From positions 1-64,000 of the forward strand of contig NZ_AMRL01000011.1 of NCBI RefSeq assembly GCF_000299935.1: a stretch of 64,000 nt of DNA, written 5' to 3'. The notes beneath the pieces are model-generated. The model did not search any database. It was not told where the DNA came from and saw only the letters and a list, made by a program, of their open reading frames with translations. Both the position numbers and the translations under genes were made by a program. Position 1 is the stretch's first letter. Each line of letters starts with the position of its first letter. Source of the stretch: Oceanibaculum indicum P24 (GTDB lineage Bacteria > Pseudomonadota > Alphaproteobacteria > Oceanibaculales > Oceanibaculaceae). Below, in pieces: positions 7,292-14,671 of this stretch.

Positions 7292-9569
7292 CCCTGCCGC
7301 CCTGATCGCGCGTGAAGCCGACCGGCTGACCGAGGCGCTTCTAGCTGTCGCGCGCGAGGCCGTCGAAGCCGCCCTTGCCGCCGACGCCGCCCCGACGGTG
7401 CCCGCCATCGTCGCCGCGCTCGAGGATCTACTTGCCATCCTGCCGCTCCGCCTCGTCGAGGTGGTGAATGAGGCGCTGCCGGAGATCGCACAGCGCGCCA
7501 TCGCGGAAGCCGAGGCCGAAATCGTCGACGCCCGCGAAGCGTCCGGCGAGCCGTTCCCCGAAGTCCCGCTACCGCCGACGGGCAATTTCGCCGACTGGTC
7601 ACGCACTGCGGCTGAGACGATGATCGCCAATCTGACCGAGGCTACCGTCGAAGCCGAAAGCGCCGAAGCTGCGCGCGGTGCGGTCCTGGCCGCCCTGGCC
7701 GGCGCTGCCGCCGCGCAGCTTGCAGCAATGGCCGATACCGGAGCCGCGCGGATGGTGAACGCGGCGCGCGTCAGCGCCTTCGGCGCCAACCGCGATATAG
7801 TCGCGAAAGTCCGCGTCCGGACAGTGCCGGATGCCGACAGGTCCGAAGTCTGCACTTATATGAATGGCGCGGAATTCTCGCTCGATGGCCGCCCGGTGCC
7901 GACGCCGCCCTTCCATGCAAATTGCCGTTCGACTCTGGTCCCGGTCCTGGCTTCCGCCGGCCGCCGCGCCGCGCCGGAAACGCTGGAGTTGCGTTTCGCG
8001 CCGGCTGACGTCAGCACCGCCGGCAGCTTCTCTGGAATCGCCCTCGCCTATGACGTGCTCGACGCCCACGGCACCGCGTTCGCGCCTGGCTGCTTCGCTG
8101 CTGCCATCGCCGAGCGCCGCGCCGCCGGGCAACGGTTCCCCATCCTGCTGCACCATGATCCAGAGCGAGTTGCTGGCGTCGTGACTGAGCTTCGCGACAC
8201 CCGGGACGGGCTCGCGATCGAGGGGCGCTTCCTTCTCGAGACCCGCGACGGCACAGAAGGCTATGCCCTGGCCAAAAGCGGCGGCATGGCCCTGTCGGTG
8301 GGCTTCAAGCGCCTTGCCGACCAGCCTCGTCCCGGCGGCGGCCGCACCATCACCCGCGCCAGGCTGGCGGAGATATCGCTAGTCGCTGTCGCATCGAATC
8401 CCCGCGCTCGGTTGACCGAGGTGCGGAGCCAAGCCGACCCCAGCCGGCAAGACCATGAAGAGGAGAAAATCATGGAAGACGAGAACACGAACACCGGCGG
8501 GGCCGAAGAGACCCGCACGACCGCGGACCTCACGACCGTCACCACCTCGGTGAGCGCGCTCGAAAAGCGTCTCGACAAGATCGAAGCTCGCAGCGCTCGC
8601 GCCGGCCTGTCCGGGGGCGATGAAGGCGCTGGCGACCAGCTCGAAACGCGCTCTTTCACGCACTTCCTCCGCCGGGGCCGTGAGGCCATGGGGGCGGACG
8701 AAGTGCGATCCCTTCGCACATCGGACGACACTGCCGGCGGCTATCTTGCGCCAGATCAGTTTGTGGCAGAGCTGCTTCGTAACCTGGTGCGGTTCTCTCC
8801 GATTCGCTCGGTGGCGCGCGTCGCGAACACCAATGCGGGCGCGGTAATCCTGCCGAAGCGGACTGGCACGCTGACCGCGCAGTGGGTAGGCGAAACCGGC
8901 GCGCGTCCGGACACCGCCCCGACCTACGGTCAGAACAGGTTCCCGGTGTGCGAGGTCGCCTGCTATGTCGATGCATCGAACGCCATGCTCGAGGATTCCG
9001 CTCTCGACATCGCGGGTGAGCTTGCCTTCGACTTCGCAGAAGAGTTCGGTAAGGCGGAGGGCAGTGCCTTCGTCGATGGCGCCGGTGCGCTTCAGCCGGC
9101 TGGATTCATGAATGATGATGACATTCTCAACACCGTCAGCGGTGAAGCTGCCGCCATCACCGCTGACGGTCTGATCCAGCTCTACCACGACCTGCCGGCG
9201 GCCTATCGCGCCAATGCGACGTGGTGCATGAACAGCAACACCATCGGTACGGTCAGCAAGCTGAAGGACGGCACGAGCGGTCAGTACCTGATGATGACTC
9301 AGGGCATAGCTAACGCGCCCGCAACAACTCTGCTGGGTCGCCCTGTCATCGAGGCTCCGGACATGCCAGACATCGGGGCGGGCGACTTCCCGGCGATCTT
9401 CGGCGACTTCAGCCAGTTCCGGATTTTCGACCGGATCCAGCTGTCTGTGCTTCGCGATCCATACAGCCAGGCCGCCAACGGCATGACTCGTTTCCATGCC
9501 CGGCGCCGTGTCGCCGCTGGCGTCGCCAAGTCCGAGGCCTTCCGTAAGCTCAAGATCGCCAGCAGCTAA
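7284..9569 (+). CDS. Fusion of MuF-like minor head protein, HK97 prohead protease and major capsid protein
   Basis: One 761-aa frame contains three normally separate head proteins. Residues 1-220 end with the MuF signature (VRTVPDADRSEVC...PTPPFHANCRST). Residues about 235-380 are a U35/HK97 prohead protease with the conserved His near 291 (HHDPE), Ser near 338 (LSVGF) and the EISLVAVASNP strand. Residues 397-761 are an HK97-fold capsid protein (GGYLAPDQF, FSPIRSVARV, WVGETGARPDTAPTYGQ). A perfect AGGAG six bases before an in-frame ATG at 8472 suggests the capsid part is also made on its own. The protease would cut the fusion and the scaffolding delta region during maturation. Confidence 0.92.
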   Translation: MADPAALIAREADRLTEALLAVAREAVEAALAADAAPTVPAIVAALEDLLAILPLRLVEVVNEALPEIAQRAIAEAEAEIVDAREASGEPFPEVPLPPTGNFADWSRTAAETMIANLTEATVEAESAEAARGAVLAALAGAAAAQLAAMADTGAARMVNAARVSAFGANRDIVAKVRVRTVPDADRSEVCTYMNGAEFSLDGRPVPTPPFHANCRSTLVPVLASAGRRAAPETLELRFAPADVSTAGSFSGIALAYDVLDAHGTAFAPGCFAAAIAERRAAGQRFPILLHHDPERVAGVVTELRDTRDGLAIEGRFLLETRDGTEGYALAKSGGMALSVGFKRLADQPRPGGGRTITRARLAEISLVAVASNPRARLTEVRSQADPSRQDHEEEKIMEDENTNTGGAEETRTTADLTTVTTSVSALEKRLDKIEARSARAGLSGGDEGAGDQLETRSFTHFLRRGREAMGADEVRSLRTSDDTAGGYLAPDQFVAELLRNLVRFSPIRSVARVANTNAGAVILPKRTGTLTAQWVGETGARPDTAPTYGQNRFPVCEVACYVDASNAMLEDSALDIAGELAFDFAEEFGKAEGSAFVDGAGALQPAGFMNDDDILNTVSGEAAAITADGLIQLYHDLPAAYRANATWCMNSNTIGTVSKLKDGTSGQYLMMTQGIANAPATTLLGRPVIEAPDMPDIGAGDFPAIFGDFSQFRIFDRIQLSVLRDPYSQAANGMTRFHARRRVAAGVAKSEAFRKLKIASS
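8472..9569 (+). CDS. Major capsid protein from internal start (HK97 fold)
   Basis: Internal in-frame initiation at ATG 8472, preceded by AGGAG at 8461-8465, would give a 365-aa capsid protein. An acidic, probably coiled-coil delta-like region (residues about 1-80) precedes the shell domain. This is the usual length for an HK97-family capsid. Separate initiation would let capsid copies greatly outnumber the MuF and protease parts, as head assembly requires. Confidence 0.7.
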   Translation: MEDENTNTGGAEETRTTADLTTVTTSVSALEKRLDKIEARSARAGLSGGDEGAGDQLETRSFTHFLRRGREAMGADEVRSLRTSDDTAGGYLAPDQFVAELLRNLVRFSPIRSVARVANTNAGAVILPKRTGTLTAQWVGETGARPDTAPTYGQNRFPVCEVACYVDASNAMLEDSALDIAGELAFDFAEEFGKAEGSAFVDGAGALQPAGFMNDDDILNTVSGEAAAITADGLIQLYHDLPAAYRANATWCMNSNTIGTVSKLKDGTSGQYLMMTQGIANAPATTLLGRPVIEAPDMPDIGAGDFPAIFGDFSQFRIFDRIQLSVLRDPYSQAANGMTRFHARRRVAAGVAKSEAFRKLKIASS

Positions 9570-9597
9570 CCGGCCTGACGCCTGACCTGTAACAGCC

Positions 9598-9617
9598 CCG
9601 CCGGCTGCGGCCGGCGG
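9598..9617 (+). promoter_or_regulatory. GC hairpin between capsid and decoration genes
   Basis: CCGCCGGC pairs with GCCGGCGG across a TGCG loop. It lies between the capsid stop and the AAGGAG of the next gene and has no T-run. It may stabilise the abundant capsid mRNA or attenuate read-through. Confidence 0.4.
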
Positions 9618-9637
9618 CGGCGCCAAGGAGAAAAACG

Positions 9638-10054
9638 ATGCGCGATTCCGCACAAAATCTGAAGCCGGTCCTGGTGCTGGCACCCGCCGCCAATGCCGAT
9701 ATCGGCACCACGCCGCTTGTCGGTACCGTGATCGACCGGCAGGGCTTCGACAGCCTGACCTACATCATCACCACCGGCGCGCTGACCGATGCGAATGCAT
9801 CGTATGCCGTGTTGCTCGAGGAGTCCGACGTTTCGAACGATGGCTTCACCGCCGTCGCGGACACCGACCTCATCGGCACCGAAGCCGCTGCCGGATTCGA
9901 CTTCGAGGATGACGGTGCGGTGCGCAAGCTCGGCTACATCGGCAACAAACGCTACACGCGCCTGACGATCACCCCGACCGGCGCCGACAGCGGCAACAGC
10001 CCGATTTCGGCCGTCGCCATCCTGGGCCATCCGCTGGCCGCACCGGTCGGCTAA
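9638..10054 (+). CDS. Conserved phage head protein, possible capsid decoration protein
   Basis: The 138-aa product follows the capsid gene and has a good ribosome site (AAGGAG). It appears beta-rich, with TITPTGADSGNSPISAVAILGHP near the end and a central VRKLGYIGNKRYTRLTI. Proteins with this ending are common next to HK97 capsids in alphaproteobacterial phages. Position and length suggest a decoration or stabilising role, but the sequence shows no direct proof. Confidence 0.7.
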   Translation: MRDSAQNLKPVLVLAPAANADIGTTPLVGTVIDRQGFDSLTYIITTGALTDANASYAVLLEESDVSNDGFTAVADTDLIGTEAAAGFDFEDDGAVRKLGYIGNKRYTRLTITPTGADSGNSPISAVAILGHPLAAPVG

Positions 10055-10201
10055 CCGAGACGTTGACCGCCGGAGAACGAGGCCGCGCGATCCGGCCTGG
10101 CGTACTAAGCTTCCCTGATGTGCGGCGGCGGTCAGCTGCGGATTTGACCCGCCAAGGGAGGCGAGATCGACACAGCCAGCAGCGATCGCGCTGGCTGGCC
10201 T

Positions 10202-10239
10202 GCCGGCGGCGGCTGCGCCCCACCACAGCCGCCGCCGGC
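10202..10239 (+). promoter_or_regulatory. Perfect 14-bp GC hairpin upstream of connector gene
   Basis: GCCGGCGGCGGCTG (10202-10215) is exactly repeated inverted at 10226-10239 with a 10-base loop, in the 209-base gap before the connector gene. Part of the arm (GCCGGCGGCGGC) also occurs in the hairpin region after the capsid gene. No T-run follows. It may be a transcript-stability or attenuation element. The rest of the gap shows no convincing gene. Confidence 0.45.
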
Positions 10240-10263
10240 CCCTTCTACCTCAAGGTGATCGCC

Positions 10264-10854
10264 ATGATCGAAGTCCTGACCCCGCCTGAAACCGCCCTGG
10301 TGAGCTTGGCCGCCGCCAAGGCCCATCTGGGCGTGACCGGCGATGATGATGACGCAGCCATTGAAGGCCTGATCGCCCGCGTAAGCACGATCATCATCAC
10401 CTACATCCGCCGCCCCATCCTGGCCGGCAGCTATCTCGAGACCGTCACCACGAACGGCTCGCAACTGTCCGTTGCGCTGTCGCGCTTCCCAGTCAGCAGC
10501 ATCACAAGCGTGAAGCTCGACGGCTCGACCGAGGCGATGGACAGCGAAAGCTACAGTATCGACACCGAGTCCGGCCTGCTGCTTCGCGTGGACAGCTTCG
10601 GGCTCCCCATCGCCTGGGGCCGGCACTCTGTCGCCGTGACCTATGAAGCAGGCTACGCCGATACGCCCGCTGACGTGCAGCACGCTGCTTTGACGCTGAT
10701 CGGCGCCGAATGGGCGACGAAGGGCCGTGATCCGTCGCTGAAAAGCATCGGGATCGGCTCTATCGCGCTCGGCTACTTCACCGCTGATGCTCTGCCCGGC
10801 CTAGCGTCTGTGTCGCACCTGCTCGAGCCCTACCGGCCGCCGGCCATCGGGTAA
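10264..10854 (+). CDS. Head-tail connector protein, gp6-like
   Basis: The 196-aa product begins MIEVLTPPETALVSLAAAKAHLGVTGDDDDAAIEGLIARVS, the classic start of the HK97 gp6/YqbG connector family. A YIRRPI segment, a beta domain and a C-terminal helix (AALTLIGAEWATKGRD) follow. This family forms the ring below the portal that joins head and tail. I chose ATG 10264 with AAGGTG upstream. The frame is open further upstream, but that part lies in hairpin-rich intergenic sequence. Its presence in an element without tail genes means the head is built to accept a tail. Confidence 0.85.
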   Translation: MIEVLTPPETALVSLAAAKAHLGVTGDDDDAAIEGLIARVSTIIITYIRRPILAGSYLETVTTNGSQLSVALSRFPVSSITSVKLDGSTEAMDSESYSIDTESGLLLRVDSFGLPIAWGRHSVAVTYEAGYADTPADVQHAALTLIGAEWATKGRDPSLKSIGIGSIALGYFTADALPGLASVSHLLEPYRPPAIG

Positions 10855-10858
10855 CGCC

Positions 10859-11266
10859 ATGGCCTTCCGCGCTCCCACGATCTGCAGCCGCTGCCGCAAG
10901 CCCAGGCCTGCCGGCCAACGGTGCACCTGCACGCCGGAGCCGCGTCGCCCCGATACCGGCCAGCCGGACCGCGCCAAGCCGTACTCTACCCCCGAGTGGA
11001 AAGCCCTGAGGGCGCAGCACCTGAAACGCCAACCGACGTGCCAGTCTTGCGGCGCGAGTGCTCGAATGGTTGATCACATACGCCCCTGGAAGGGTGACGC
11101 GGCGCTGTTTCTCGACCCCAACAACCTCCAGTCGCTATGTCATCGCTGCCATTCACGCAAAACGGCAAGCCATGACGGCGGCTTCGGCAATCCGACAGAA
11201 CAGAAGCCCGGCTGCGATGCCAGTGGAAGACCTCTCGACCCTCAACATCCCTGGAACCGATCCTGA
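10859..11266 (+). CDS. HNH endonuclease (packaging-associated)
   Basis: The 135-aa product has two CxxC zinc pairs near the N-terminus and around CQSCGA, followed by the HNH core MVDHIRPWKGD...LFLDPNNLQSLCHRCHSRKT. HNH proteins beside terminase genes in HK97-type phages help terminase cut cos DNA. Here the gene sits directly before the small terminase gene, as expected, and four bases after the connector stop. It could alternatively be a homing endonuclease, but the short size and location favour the packaging role. Confidence 0.92.
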   Translation: MAFRAPTICSRCRKPRPAGQRCTCTPEPRRPDTGQPDRAKPYSTPEWKALRAQHLKRQPTCQSCGASARMVDHIRPWKGDAALFLDPNNLQSLCHRCHSRKTASHDGGFGNPTEQKPGCDASGRPLDPQHPWNRS

Positions 11267-11271
11267 AGGGA

Positions 11272-11319
11272 GGGGGGGGCGAATATTTCCCTTGGGGGGC
11301 GGCTAACGCGGCGGGGGGG
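11272..11319 (+). repeat. Three G-tracts before terminase (possible cos/pac or G-quadruplex)
   Basis: Runs of 8, 6 and 7 G residues lie at 11272-11279, 11294-11299 and 11313-11319 in the short gap between HNH and the small terminase gene. Packaging start sites are commonly located here. G-quadruplex formation is possible. This is suggestive only. Confidence 0.3.
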
Positions 11320-11361
11320 CATCTTTTCGAGATTCTGGAATTGAGCAAATGGGGGTAGGAC

Positions 11362-11766
11362 GTGGCAAGAGGCCGGAAACCAGCGATAAAGGCGACGGCG
11401 GAGGGCATCGGCAAGGCCCCGCCCGCGCCTGCCTGGTTGCCGCCTGAAGCCAAGAGCGAATGGCGCCGGGTTTGGCCCGGCCTAGCTGCCCGCAAGACCA
11501 TTACCACGCAGGACCTGGCCGCCCTGGAGGCCTATTGTCTTGCCGTCGGCACTGCGCGGCGCGCTCAAGCTGCGATCACGCAGGACGGTGATATCATCAA
11601 GACGGAATATGGTCCGAAGCGTCATCCTTCCTTTCAAACCCTCTTCCAATCGATGACCGAAGCCCGTCGCCTTGCTGCTGAGCTTGGATTGACGCCCGCC
11701 AGCCGCCACAAGGCCGGCAGCGCCGCCCCGCAGGAAAACGACGACCTCGCGGACCTCGACCTATGA
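11362..11766 (+). CDS. Terminase small subunit, P27 family
   Basis: The 134-aa product starts at GTG 11362 with a GGTAGGA ribosome site directly upstream. It reads ARGRKPAIKATAEGIGKAPPAPAWLPPEAKSEW, then a helical region with TTQDLAALEAYCLAVGTARRAQ and GPKRHPSFQ. This is the P27/TerS pattern: a basic N-terminal DNA-binding part and a helical oligomerisation part. It would recognise the packaging site and present DNA to the large subunit. The stop overlaps the large subunit start (ATGA). Confidence 0.9.
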   Translation: MARGRKPAIKATAEGIGKAPPAPAWLPPEAKSEWRRVWPGLAARKTITTQDLAALEAYCLAVGTARRAQAAITQDGDIIKTEYGPKRHPSFQTLFQSMTEARRLAAELGLTPASRHKAGSAAPQENDDLADLDL

Positions 11767-13373
11767 CCGCGCCCGCAACTCATCCGGCCTGGCTGTTCGA
11801 CGGCTCCAAAATCCCCGACCCACTCGGGTACGGCCAGCGTGCGGTCGAATTCCTGAAGGTGCTGCGTCACCCGAAATCCACTGCCGAAGGGCGCCGGCTG
11901 CAGCTTGCCGATTTCCAGGACCAGATCGTCCGCCGCATCTATGGCCCGCGGCACCCCGACGGCCGGCGGAAGGTCCGGACGGTCTTTATCCTGCTGCCGC
12001 GCGGCGGCCGCAAGACGACGCTGGGGGCCGGGCTGAGCCTGCTCCACTTCATAGGGCCGGAGCGCGTGCCGGGTGGCCTGGTCCTCAATGCGGCCTCCGA
12101 CCGGGAGCAAGCCCGCATCGCGTTTGAAGAAGCGGCCGGCATTTGCCAAGAAGATCCCCGGATCGCCGGAAAGCTGAATTTCGTGTCGTACCGCCACCGC
12201 CTCGAACATCCGAAGAGCGGCACCGTCCTGCGCGCGATCAGCTCCGACGCCGGCCGGCAGCACGGCCTGACGCCAGCCTTTGCGCTACTTGATGAACTGC
12301 ACATCTGGCCGAGTCGCGAGCTGTTCGACGTCATACGCACCGGCCTCACCAAGACCGCCGAATCGCTGCTCGTCATCATCACCACGGCCGGCAGAGGCCA
12401 GGAGAACATTGCCTTCGACTTGTACAGCTACGCCCGCAAAGTCGCCTTGGGCGAGGTCGAGGATGAGGGATTCCTGCCGATCCTGTTCGAGGCCGGCCCT
12501 GAAGAAGACTGGCGCGACGAAGCCGTCTGGCGCCGGGTGAATCCGGGGCTCGACCTCGGCTTCCCCGACATCGAGGGGCTGCGCCAGCTCGCGCGCGAGG
12601 CGGATGAACGGCCGGCGGATCGTGAGGCGTTCAAACAGCTTCACCTCAACGTCTGGCTGGATCATTCGGCGGCGCCATTTGTGGACGGCGACACCTATGA
12701 TCGCGGCAGCGCGCCGGTCGATCTGGCGGCTATGAAGGACCATCCGTGCTGGCTGGCGGTGGACCTCTCGAGCGTCCGCGATTTGACCGTGGTTCTGGCC
12801 TGTTGGCGTCTGCCCGATGACGCGCTGGCCGTCTGGCCCTGGTTCTTCTGCCCGGCCGACGCCCTGCGGCAGCGGTCCGAACGGGACCGCGTGCCATATA
12901 CCCTGTGGGCCGAACAGGGCTACATCACCCCGACGCCCGGCGCCTCGGTGGAATACGGCGCTGTCGAAGACAAGATCCGAGACCTCTGCGACGAGTTCGA
13001 TGTGCGCGAAATCGCGTTCGATCCCTATCTCGGACAGCAAATGATGACCGCCCTTGGCGAAGACGGGTTGCCCGTGGTGGCAATGCGCCAAGGCTCGCTG
13101 ACAATGGGGCCGGCCATCCGCGACCTGGAACATGCGATCATCGGCGGCCGGCTGATTCACGGCGGGCACCCGGTTCTTCGCTGGAACTTCAGCAACGTTG
13201 TGGTCGAGACGGACCGCGCCGGCCTTCAGCTGTTTTCCAAGGGGAAGGCACGGGACCGGATCGACGGCGCCGTGGCGTGCGCAATGGCGGTCTCCCGCGC
13301 GATGGTGGGCGATGGTGGACGTTCAGTCTATGACGATGAAACCGCGCGGCCGGAAGGGCTGCTGATCCTGTAA
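11763..13373 (+). CDS. Terminase large subunit, HK97 gp2-like
   Basis: The 536-aa packaging motor has an N-terminal ATPase with a Walker A variant LPRGGRKTT at 78-86 and a Walker B ALLDEL at 174-179. The coupling motif LLVIITTAG follows. The C-terminal RNase H-like nuclease begins at LAVDLSSVRDLT (about 330) and has a later acidic stretch EIAFDPYLG and DRIDGAVA. The length is typical of intact Terminase_1 proteins. It would cut concatemers, dock on the portal and pump DNA. It lies downstream of the capsid genes, whereas HK97-like phages usually place terminase before the portal, so the module order is permuted. Confidence 0.94.
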   Translation: MTAPATHPAWLFDGSKIPDPLGYGQRAVEFLKVLRHPKSTAEGRRLQLADFQDQIVRRIYGPRHPDGRRKVRTVFILLPRGGRKTTLGAGLSLLHFIGPERVPGGLVLNAASDREQARIAFEEAAGICQEDPRIAGKLNFVSYRHRLEHPKSGTVLRAISSDAGRQHGLTPAFALLDELHIWPSRELFDVIRTGLTKTAESLLVIITTAGRGQENIAFDLYSYARKVALGEVEDEGFLPILFEAGPEEDWRDEAVWRRVNPGLDLGFPDIEGLRQLAREADERPADREAFKQLHLNVWLDHSAAPFVDGDTYDRGSAPVDLAAMKDHPCWLAVDLSSVRDLTVVLACWRLPDDALAVWPWFFCPADALRQRSERDRVPYTLWAEQGYITPTPGASVEYGAVEDKIRDLCDEFDVREIAFDPYLGQQMMTALGEDGLPVVAMRQGSLTMGPAIRDLEHAIIGGRLIHGGHPVLRWNFSNVVVETDRAGLQLFSKGKARDRIDGAVACAMAVSRAMVGDGGRSVYDDETARPEGLLIL

Positions 13374-13385
13374 CGGAGGGCGATT

Positions 13386-13763
13386 ATGGGCTTGCTCGAT
13401 GATGGAAAACTGGCCGCGACGGTGGCGGCGGCGCTGCAGAACGTCGCCTATTCGGTGACGCTGACTCGCACCGTGCCGGGCGCTTACGACCCCAGCACTG
13501 GCACGGTAGGAGCTGGCACCACGACGAACTACACTTGCCGAGGCCTGGTCGAGGATTTCTATTCGATGACGCTGCAGAAGGCCTCCGCCTATCTGGACGG
13601 GACCATGGTCAAGCCGGGCGATCGTCAAGCTCTGATCCTGGCCACGACACTGGCGACGACGCCGAAACCCGGCGACACCTTTACCGCTCAGGGCCGCCTG
13701 CACACCGTCATCAGCGTCTCCGCTGACCCTGCCGGGGCAACCTGGACCATCCTGATTCGTTGA
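13386..13763 (+). CDS. Head-closure/connector-like phage protein
   Basis: The 125-aa beta-rich product begins MGLLDDGKLAATVAAAL and contains a VPGAYDPSTGTVGAG segment, a mid-domain, and the ending ISVSADPAGATWTILIR. Small proteins with this layout follow the terminase or connector genes in rhizobial and rhodospirillal phages and are usually annotated as head-tail joining. An AGGG-type ribosome site precedes the ATG. It is the last plus-strand gene of the head module and faces the minus-strand genes. Confidence 0.7.
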   Translation: MGLLDDGKLAATVAAALQNVAYSVTLTRTVPGAYDPSTGTVGAGTTTNYTCRGLVEDFYSMTLQKASAYLDGTMVKPGDRQALILATTLATTPKPGDTFTAQGRLHTVISVSADPAGATWTILIR

Positions 13764-13766
13764 TGC

Positions 13767-14039
13767 CTAGTCCAGAAGCGACGGCTCTTCTCCCTCCAGA
13801 AGTGATGATCCCTCTCCCTTCCGCGCAGTATTTGTGGCCCGCTCGGCATAATCGAGGGTATCCAAGGCCTCGACGGCAATCTCGTCGGCAAGATCGAGAA
13901 TGCGGATAAGAGCATCCGGCGCGACACCCACAGAGTCCAAGGCACGCCGCGCCTTTCTCGAGCTCAGGTGTGCTTGAAGAACCAGGCGTGCCTCTGCGAT
14001 GGACGCCTGAGTCGATAGGATCTCATCTCGGACCAGCAT
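13767..14039 (-). CDS. Hypothetical 90-aa acidic helical protein
   Basis: The gene starts at ATG 14039 with GAGG six bases upstream and ends almost touching the head-closure gene on the other strand. The protein is mostly helical (LVRDEILSTQASIAEARLVLQAHL...LIRILDLADEIAVEALDTL) and acidic. I do not recognise a family. It follows the 14048 gene with an 8-base gap and is the end of a three-gene minus-strand unit that begins with the tape-measure gene. Confidence 0.6.
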   Translation of the reverse strand: MLVRDEILSTQASIAEARLVLQAHLSSRKARRALDSVGVAPDALIRILDLADEIAVEALDTLDYAERATNTARKGEGSSLLEGEEPSLLD

Positions 14040-14047
14040 TTCGACCT

Positions 14048-14671
14048 CTAGAACTCGTGGATTGTCTTTATTCTTATGATGTCAGGCGTTATCTCCATCG
14101 CCTGAAGATGCCCGCCAATGCCGACCCCACCGCCGCATTCTATTGCTTGCGCCGCCATCATTTTGCGCTGAGCACAGGCAGCTCTAATCGCTTGCTCGAT
14201 AGTCATGGACTTCGGAAGCGGGACGGCTGCTCCTGGCGATGGCGCCAAGTGGACGCCTCGCTCTAGCTCGACTGGCATGAAATCGTTGATGTTGTAGCTC
14301 AGGCGGAATGCCTGAATTCGCGTTCTGTCGGAGGATCTGCCAGCGATTAACATCTCGCCAAGCTCTGGCCTATCTGCATCAGCTACGCCCAGCTCATTGA
14401 TCCGTTGCGAAAAGTGCCTGGCACTCTCGCAAAGAACACCCGGCAACAGCTCGATAGCTGATTCGAATGTGCGAACCTCTCCCCCTTGCAGGAAGCTGTA
14501 CGCTGCGTAGTGAATGCCAGCTAGGCCGCGAAAAATGAAACCGCAATGAAGGTGCGATAGCACTTCCAGCTTCGAGTGCCGGCCCACTTCTTCTCCGGTA
14601 AAATCACAAAGCACTGTGTCAGAAAATAAGACACAAGACTTATCATCAAGACATACGTTCGCCAGAGTCAT
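14048..14671 (-). CDS. Hypothetical protein, possible Ntn-hydrolase (proteasome-like) fold
   Basis: The 207-aa product starts MTLANVCLDDKSCVLFSDTVLCD, continues with SKLEVLSHLHCGFIFRGLAGIHYAAYSFL, and near the end has GGGVGIGGHLQAMEITPD. An N-terminal Thr/Ala strand, a central D-x-SD turn, a small-residue loop before a helix, and a final GG-hydrophobic strand recall the self-cleaving proteasome/HslV-like group found in some phages. I place this at the level of fold suspicion only. Its start overlaps the tape-measure stop, so the two are translated together. It could be a tail accessory or a cargo gene. Confidence 0.6.
   Translation of the reverse strand: MTLANVCLDDKSCVLFSDTVLCDFTGEEVGRHSKLEVLSHLHCGFIFRGLAGIHYAAYSFLQGGEVRTFESAIELLPGVLCESARHFSQRINELGVADADRPELGEMLIAGRSSDRTRIQAFRLSYNINDFMPVELERGVHLAPSPGAAVPLPKSMTIEQAIRAACAQRKMMAAQAIECGGGVGIGGHLQAMEITPDIIRIKTIHEF

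Noticed and set aside
10063-10263. Upstream extension of the connector frame to 10063
   Set aside because: The added residues are Arg-rich and arise from a GC hairpin and intergenic sequence. ATG 10264 has a better ribosome site and the family start.
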